Shown one piece after another: positions 58,228-64,000 of a stretch of 64,000 bases of DNA (the first letter of the stretch is position 1; every line of letters starts with the position of its first letter). Origin of the DNA: Dipteronia dyeriana (lineage: Eukaryota; Streptophyta; Magnoliopsida; Sapindales; Sapindaceae); contig CM065300.1 of assembly GCA_032871835.1 (NCBI GenBank), positions 66,413,192 to 66,477,191 on the forward strand. The letters run 5' to 3'. A program made the translations under genes and the position numbers. Below the pieces are notes generated by a model. It searched no databases. It saw only the letters and a program-made list of their open reading frames with translations, and was not told where the DNA came from.

Positions 58228-59263
58228 TGTTACGTGTACAATTGGATCAAAGAAGAAATAGTAATGGTTCACTTTGAAAGAAACCAAAATCTCCAAAATG
58301 TTAGAGGAAACTAACACTTAATTTTAGGAATAAACCCTAATCATATAATTTCATTACTACAAAGTCATAATTTATACAGCAAACTGAAAAGATAAAAATC
58401 TAACTGATAACATAAAACAACTAAAGACATCTGATTAGATTGGATAACTACTATCTAATCTTATTTATTCTAGCAAATATCAAAAATCTATTCCTAAAAG
58501 TCTACAAACTAACTTTATCTTTTACTTATTTTACTTGTACGTGACATTCCTTTCCCCTTAAAACATCTTTGTCCTTAAGGATATTTATTGGATTTTTTTA
58601 TCAACCAACTCCTTTACCCAATTTCTCAAAGGTTGTGTCCTTGTTTACTTCATCTTCTTCCTCTGACTCATTTACTTCAAGGATTCTGCATCAGTGATTA
58701 GGTCAAAATTTATGTTTCAGTTGAAGCACAAACTTTTCTCATTCCTCTTCTTCAACTCGTCTGGACTCGATCTTGTAATCGATAATGAGTTGATATACAT
58801 CATTGGTTTTTTTTTCAAAATGAGTCTCCTTGTGTCTGTTTGAATTGAACCACTTGCAGTTGAAATTGTTGTTGACTTACAGGCTTGTACATCCATCGTT
58901 GTTGGTTTAGATGGTTGAACATCGGTCGTTGATGCTTTACAAACATAAAATAAGAAGAATTGGATCAAAGAAGAAATAGTACTGGTTCACTTTGAAAGAA
59001 ACCAAAATCTCCAAAATGTTAGAGGAAACTAACACTTAATTTTAGGAATAAACCCTAATCATATTATTTCATTACTACAAGGTCATAATTTATATAGCAA
59101 ACTGAAAAGATAAAAATCTAACTGATAACATAAAATAACTAAAGACATCTGATTATATTGGGTAACTACTCTCTAATCTTATTTATTCTAACAATTATCA
59201 AAAACTATTCCTAAAAATCTAAAAACTAACTTTATCTTTTATTTATTTGACTTGCACGTAACA
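58228..59263 (-). mobile_element. TRIM-like short LTR retrotransposon, 1.04 kb, inside the PPR pseudogene
   Basis: Direct terminal repeats 58228-58546 and about 58957-59263 share nearly all of about 305 bp. The outer ends are TGTTACGTG and CACGTAACA. Flanks are CATGA (58223-58227) and CATGC (59264-59268), a 4/5 match. A polypurine tract, AAGGGGAAAGGAA, lies at 58547-58559 on the minus strand beside the left LTR. The 410-bp interior encodes no gag-pol. The inner end of the right LTR and the primer site are missing. Confidence 0.75.
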
Positions 59264-59531
59264 CATGCTCATCAAATCGATGACGTATATAGATGCCATC
59301 AACCGTTTTCACCTTCTTTTCTTCTCATGGGCATCCAATAACCTAAAAAACCAAAAGAGTAAGTAAAATTATTGGGTGTTAAACCATGTTCTCTCAATTT
59401 ATTGAAAAGGAAAAGAAATTTTCAAAAATGCCAATCTTCGCCTATGCTTTGAATCTTTAATCATGAGATGGTATATCCAATTTAGAATCAAGGATAATTT
59501 ATGTGATTGAAGATTTCTCTACAGAGATTAA

Positions 59532-60394
59532 GGGGTCGTCCTATAAACGTTTTTCATTTGTTGTTTTTCGAATAAAAAAAACAATGTTTTTTATTTTAGT
59601 TTCGAAATCTAAAAACTTGTCTGGTAGCATATGGGAAAAACTGTAATCTGAAATTAAAAACACAAATGCATCTGGTAGATGAACCGAAAAAAATCTAAAT
59701 TTGACAATAAATTGATCCAAAATATCAAAAATTATCATTAAATAAAAAATTGTTAGATAATTTATCAAAAATTCTACCATCAAAGCAGCTACAGACGACT
59801 TCCATTCCTCTTGCTCCCACCATAAATCCTGTGGAAAGCACCAACACTAAAAACTCCCCTCAAGTAGATTTTCCTGGCCATAGAAGCAGCTCGGACATGG
59901 TACCAGTCCGGGTCATAGGGAGCAAGCTCCTTAAATTGAGGTTGTCTTCACTATATCAGTCCACGGGAAAAACTCATTCGGAGAGACGTCCTTAACTATC
60001 TTAACAGTAGCCATGGTTGGAAAAACAAGTAAAACGGAGCTCGAGAGCTGTTTTGGAGGAGGGGTGGGTTCAACTGATAGGAGGAAGATAAGAAGAAGAA
60101 AAAATAAGATGAAGATAAAGAAATAAGAAGATGAAAAGATGACTGATAGTTGATGTGAAAAAAGAAAAAAATATTTTTTTTTTATTGTTAATTTTTTTGA
60201 AAAACAAAAACAAAAACAAAGAAAACATATATTTTGTGTTTTTTAAATATTTCACTGTTAACACTGATTTTGTTTTTCATTTTGTTTTTCTGTTTTATTA
60301 AAATAAAATAAAAAACGGTTTACGAACGCATATTCGTAATCATTTTTTGAAAACAAAATGAAAACGGTCTGAAAAACAGTTACAGGACGGGACT
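59532..60394. mobile_element. TIR element (MITE-like), 0.86 kb, probable Harbinger type
   Basis: The left end GGGGTCGTCCTATAAACGTT and the reverse complement of the right end (AGTCCCGTCCTGTAACTGTT) match over about 25 bp, then more loosely with GTTTTC/TTTTTC words. TAA borders both sides (59529-59531 and 60395-60397). The interior contains an 81-codon open frame without a recognised domain. Confidence 0.6.
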
Positions 60395-60397
60395 TAA

Positions 60398-61105
60398 GTT
60401 TCAGAGAGATTGGTTTGCATAAAATATCATGAGTTTGTTCAGGGTTTCTCCATCTTAGTGGGCTGACTTGAAACATAATGGCCTGAATTTGTTAAAAATG
60501 GGTCATAGATTTGCAGTCTTTGAGCAAAAAGATGCATTATATTCTAGGTTATTGATGGAAGAAAATACAAACAACCTACTAAGATATGTTTATTAACAAC
60601 TGTGAACAATATTTTTGAAACCTGACAAAGACCTCCCTGCTGAATGTTGATTTTAGCATTTGATGTTAACTTCATTATTGATCATGTCAAAGGGAAAAAT
60701 AATTTCAATTGTCTATTTACTTTTTATTTATAAATTCATCTTTCTATTATGGTTGTCTTAAATATAAAAAGTTATAACTGGTATCTAGTTCAAACCATCT
60801 AATAAAAAATATTGGATTCGCCTCAGGTTGTAATACTTCCAAAAAAAAACCTTATTTTACTAACACTTCTGTTAATTTAATAAAATCGGGAATTTAAAAA
60901 ATGTATGTCGATCAAATAAAAAACATGGATCACAATCGTCCATCTCAAAAATGGACGGGATGGAAGGTGAAGATAATATATATATATATAACAAAAAATA
61001 GAAAGATAAAAAATAAAATAGAAATGGTAAGAAATGTCACTTTTTTGAAACTGCGTTACACCCAAGTCACTGTTTTAATAAGTTAAATTTAAAAGACATA
61101 TATTA
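60398..61105. other. AT-rich spacer
   Basis: No gene, RNA or repeat array recognised apart from a short (TA)n near 60978-60990. Confidence 0.4.
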
Positions 61106-61114
61106 CATAGACAT

Positions 61115-61330
61115 GACCACGGTTCTATTCGAACCGTGGAACCGAACCGAACCGAACCGTAACCGTGTGAAATGAACCGTAACCGTAACCATAACCGGAA
61201 CCGTGGAATTGGTTTCGAAACCGGAACCGTAACCGGAACCAGGGGGTCGACGGTTCGGTTTCGGTTCCTTCTCTTGAAAAACCTGCCAGGAACCGACGGT
61301 TCGGTCCCGGTTCAGGAACCTCCGGGTCCT
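61115..61330 (+). repeat. AACCG-type subterminal repeat cluster of the right hAT
   Basis: Dense tandem and interspersed GAACCG, CCGTAACCG and CCGGAACC words, many copies in about 215 bp. They produce a spurious NRNRN-type open frame. Such clusters are usual transposase-binding regions in hAT elements. Confidence 0.75.
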
Positions 61331-61371
61331 GGCCTTTATTTTAAAAAAAAAAAATTAAAAAAACAACCGTT

Positions 61372-61413
61372 GGAGCCCAACGTTCCACTGACGTCAGCGG
61401 AACGTTGGGCTCC
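61372..61413 (+). promoter_or_regulatory. Perfect 15-bp inverted repeat (hairpin) upstream of the right hAT TATA box
   Basis: GGAGCCCAACGTTCC (61372-61386) and GGAACGTTGGGCTCC (61399-61413) are exact reverse complements around a 12-bp loop that contains the palindrome CTGACGTCAG. The left hAT has an 11-bp version (2079-2110) in the same place. Role unknown; position suggests promoter regulation or transposase binding. Confidence 0.7.
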
Positions 61414-61454
61414 AAATTTTTTTATTTTTTTTTTCCCTTTAATTCTTTATTTTC

Positions 61455-61462
61455 TATAAATA
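61455..61462 (+). promoter_or_regulatory. TATA box of the right hAT
   Basis: TATAAATA about 207 bp before the transposase ATG, followed by a T/C-rich leader. The same octamer occurs in the left copy. Confidence 0.6.
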
Positions 61463-61668
61463 CCCCCCTAATTCATTTCTTATCATACAATTGCTCTCTC
61501 AAATCTCAATTCTACTAATTCTCTTCAATTATCTTCCAATTAGTCAATTATTTATTTGTTTATATTTAGTGTATTACAATTATTATTTTTTAAAATCATT
61601 TTAAAATCCTTGTCAACAATTTTTATCTTAATTTTTTTGAAGAGTTTATTTACAAATTATTTTTTTTG

Positions 61669-63937
61669 ATGGCAAGTGGAAGTGGAGTAAGAGATATTAC
61701 ACCAAGGCATTCCGTTTCCAAGACCGGTAAGGGTCGTATGTCGGAGCCAGATCCGGTCCAACCAGATAATATCGATTTTGATGACACCGCTTACCATGAG
61801 TTCCTACAACGGCAAGCCTATCTTGAATCTCTAAACTATCCAATCAATCCAAATCCCCCTTTAATAATTTCTGAACCCAATTCTAGCCAGCCTAGCGCCC
61901 CTAGCCCTAGCCCTGGTAATATGACAAGCCAATCAGAAAATATACCCGATTTTACTGCAGATCCAAATTTTGAAGAGCCGGCAGAGAATGATAAGAAGCA
62001 TCTCAAATCTGATCTATTCGTTCTCCACATGAAGAAAGTTACGAAACCGAATGGAACATGTTGGGCGGTGTGCAATTACTGCCCTAAAGAATACAAGTGG
62101 ACTAAATCTGGAGGATACGGCACATATAGGAAGCATATTACGACCAGTCATCCAGCAGAACTTGCCAAAGGGAATGCACAATCTCAAATTTCCAGGTTTT
62201 CTACCCCTGACACTCAATTATTTAAATATAGTGATCAAGCTAATAGAGAAGAATTAGCTAGGATGGTAGCTGTAGAACATTTACCTTTTAGTTTTGGTGA
62301 AAAAGTTGGTTTTATTAAATATTGTCATAAAGCATTAAATCCTGCTGCATGTCGTGTCCCTATGACCACTCTCACGTGTACAATGTATGATATTTATAAA
62401 AAGGAAAAAAGGATTTTAAAAAAATATTTTGCGAACTATATAGGTCGTGTTTCCGTATGTGCTGATATATGGACTGAACATTGACGAATGCATTCATACT
62501 TAGGTGTAACTTGTCATTATATGGACAAAGCATTGACAATACAAAAAAGAATTCTTGCATTTAGAGTTTTTGATGATGCACATACTGCTGATAATATTTA
62601 TAAAAATATGAAAATCATTTTTGAAGAGTATAAAATTGAAAGCAAAATTTTTTCAATTGGTTTTGATAATGCTTCTAATAATACAGCAGCTATTCCTGCT
62701 TTAATTGAATTATACAAGCCCTATTTTAATAGTAAATTTTTTCATCAAAGATGTGCTTGCCATGTTTAAAATTTATACGTTCAAAAAGGTTTGGAAATTC
62801 TTCAAGCTTTTATTAAACCCATTAAAGATGCCCTCTCATATTTGTGGAAACATCCTAATGTTATGAAAGCATGGGTAAGATTTTGTAAACAGGCAGGTAG
62901 ACATCCCATTAGATTTTCTCGTGATGTTCCAACACGTTGGAACTCTACTTATAAATTGCTTTATGAAAGTTATGAATATATGGATTTATTAGTTTCTTTT
63001 ATGCAATATAATGTTAGTCAAATCAATCTTTATGCACACCATTGGGATGTTTGTACAAAATTTGTAATTTGTTAAAAGTTTTTAATAGTGCTACTAACAA
63101 TTTATCAGGTATTTATTATCCTACTACTCAATTATTTATTATTGAGGGTTGTAATATTGCTGGTGCATTTGCTGACTGTTCATCTGATATACAATTACAG
63201 GCATGCATTGAAGCTATGAAAAAAAATGGTTAGACTATTATAGAGAGTTTCCAACTATTTACCTGCTTGCGTTGTGTTTTGACCCACGTTGTAAACTAGA
63301 TGCATTGACAGATTATTTAACTCTTTATTATAAATGTTTAGGTATACAATTAGAAATTAATACTTATTGTGCTGCAATTAAGATATTATTTTATCAGTTA
63401 TATGATGAATATCGTAGAATTTATGGTCCATCATTAAACATTAGTGTTCCACAAAATGAAAATGTCTCCCAAACTCGATCTTCTGGAGTGTTGGGGGCAG
63501 GGTCTGCACTTTTATCCCAAAAGATCAAAAGATTGTGAGGTTCTTCTTCTTCTTCATCAAGTCCGATCTCGTATGATGAGATAGAAACTTATCATAGTAC
63601 CAATTTTGAGTTTATAGGAGACGATGATGTGGATAAATTTGATATTCTACTTTGGTGGAGAGAACATGAAAAGCACTTCCCAATCTTGTCTATAATAGCC
63701 AAACAGATTCTTGCAACACTAGTTTCTACAGTGGCTATGGAACAAGAGTTTAGCGTGGGTGGAAATATTTTGGACGCAAGACGATCGCTTTTGAGTCCAA
63801 AATCAATTCAAGTCCAAGTGTGTGTTGATGATTGGACAAAGGCTGGATATAGACAACAAGAAATGGAGCCAGAAGTTATTTATGATTTCTTCGATGATGA
63901 TCACACCACCGGCACCGGAACGGATGGCAACGATTAG
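61669..63937 (+). pseudogene. hAT transposase, nearly full length, broken
   Basis: ATG at 61669. Residues 1-110 are a low-complexity P/S-rich N-terminus. A BED zinc finger follows (C-x2-C in AVCNYCPKEYKW, then GGYGTYRKHITTSH, about 62065-62150). The RNase-H-fold part has RVSVCADIWTEH, HSYLGVTCHYMD, FSIGFDNASNNTAAI and RDVPTRWNSTYKLLYES (about 62920-62970). The end has LCFDPRCKLDAL (63270) and the hATC dimerisation domain, LLWWREHEKHFPILSIIAKQ ... RRSLLSPKSI (63645-63810). Lesions: TGA 62482-62484 at a conserved Trp position, TAA 62767-62769, a frameshift near 63060, another near 63230, and TGA 63536-63538. Otherwise well preserved, so younger than the left copy. Confidence 0.9.
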
Positions 63938-64000
63938 TTACAGACTTACAAAATTACATATGTAAAAGACAATAAAATGTAAAAGAACTACGTGGTCTTT

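Larger units (their letters stand above)
56290..59346 (-). pseudogene. PPR (pentatricopeptide repeat) pseudogene, split by two insertions
   Basis: Three minus-strand parts read in one order. (1) 59346-59264, a short N-terminal piece after an acceptor-like TTTTTTAG. (2) 58227-57868, with VVKTACLELDFDNYISNSIM. (3) 56890-56290, with VNCGHLDEVRKLFDG, GTSLIEMYANCGCIEKALEI and NKALHLFTEMKQIRSKPDDI. These are degenerate 35-residue PPR motifs, which bind organellar RNA in intact proteins. A TRIM-like element separates parts 1 and 2, a MITE separates 2 and 3. There are frameshifts near 56730 and 56483, a stop in part 2, and loss of the C-terminus. Confidence 0.78.
61106..64000 (+). mobile_element. hAT (Ac-like) DNA transposon, right copy, 3' end outside window
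   Basis: A terminal region starting near CATAGACATGACCACGG (61106) leads into an AACCG/CCGGAACC cluster (61115-61330), a strong hairpin (61372-61413), a TATA box, a pyrimidine-rich leader and a nearly full-length but broken transposase (61669-63937). It is related to the copy at 1-2360 and in opposite orientation. The 3' terminal repeat and target duplication are beyond the window. Confidence 0.82.

Noticed and set aside
61172..61459. 95-codon frame starting with N/R repeats
   Set aside because: Translation of the AACCG-type subterminal repeats of the hAT, upstream of its TATA box.

Overview
The window is repeat-dense nuclear DNA from a flowering plant, probably a dicot: it is AT-rich, has spliceosomal introns, and carries Ty1/copia, LINE, hAT, Mutator-like (MULE) and Harbinger-like sequences plus PPR and Ulp1-type gene remnants. 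I found no intact host gene, tRNA, rRNA or CRISPR array. Almost every coding region carries stops or frameshifts, so this is a layered record of insertions rather than a set of working genes.

Layout. 1-2360: hAT element on the minus strand, most of its coding region replaced by AT-rich tandem repeats. 2361-5450: LINE on the minus strand (ORF1, endonuclease, start of reverse transcriptase), cut at its reverse transcriptase by the hAT. 5935-12483: a complete-looking MULE with degenerate terminal inverted repeats and a 9-bp target duplication; it holds a plus-strand DUF1985 gene and a convergent minus-strand transposase, each preceded by a 5'-UTR intron filled with the same ~20-bp minisatellite. 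13468-15185: solo LTR. 15720-17011: non-autonomous fold-back element with a perfect 9-bp target duplication. 17053-19160: (TA)n and a ~100-bp satellite.

20556-28471 is a SIRE-like copia element on the minus strand with two ~1.53-kb LTRs and a CAAAT target duplication; most of its integrase is deleted. It lies at the edge of a minus-strand Ulp1-family-like gene whose two halves (about 28.5-30.8 kb and 50.16-50.56 kb) are separated by a 19.3-kb retrotransposon nest. The outer member, copia A (30808-50156, TSD CCAAT), is broken in its RNase H by copia B (plus strand, 36353-41926) fused head-on to copia D (minus strand, 41927-49014). Copia D is itself split right after its gag start codon by a solo LTR (42991-45289).

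50565-56289 is mostly AT-rich non-coding DNA with a 275-bp tandem duplication. 56290-59346 is a PPR pseudogene cut by a Harbinger-like MITE and a ~1-kb TRIM-like LTR element. 59532-60394 is another TIR element. 61106-64000 is a second hAT, on the plus strand, related in architecture to the one at the left edge.

The most unusual objects are the MULE with matching minisatellite introns in front of both genes, the solo LTR lodged in a gag start codon, the 19.3-kb nest inside one exon, and two copia copies that share the same gag lesions.
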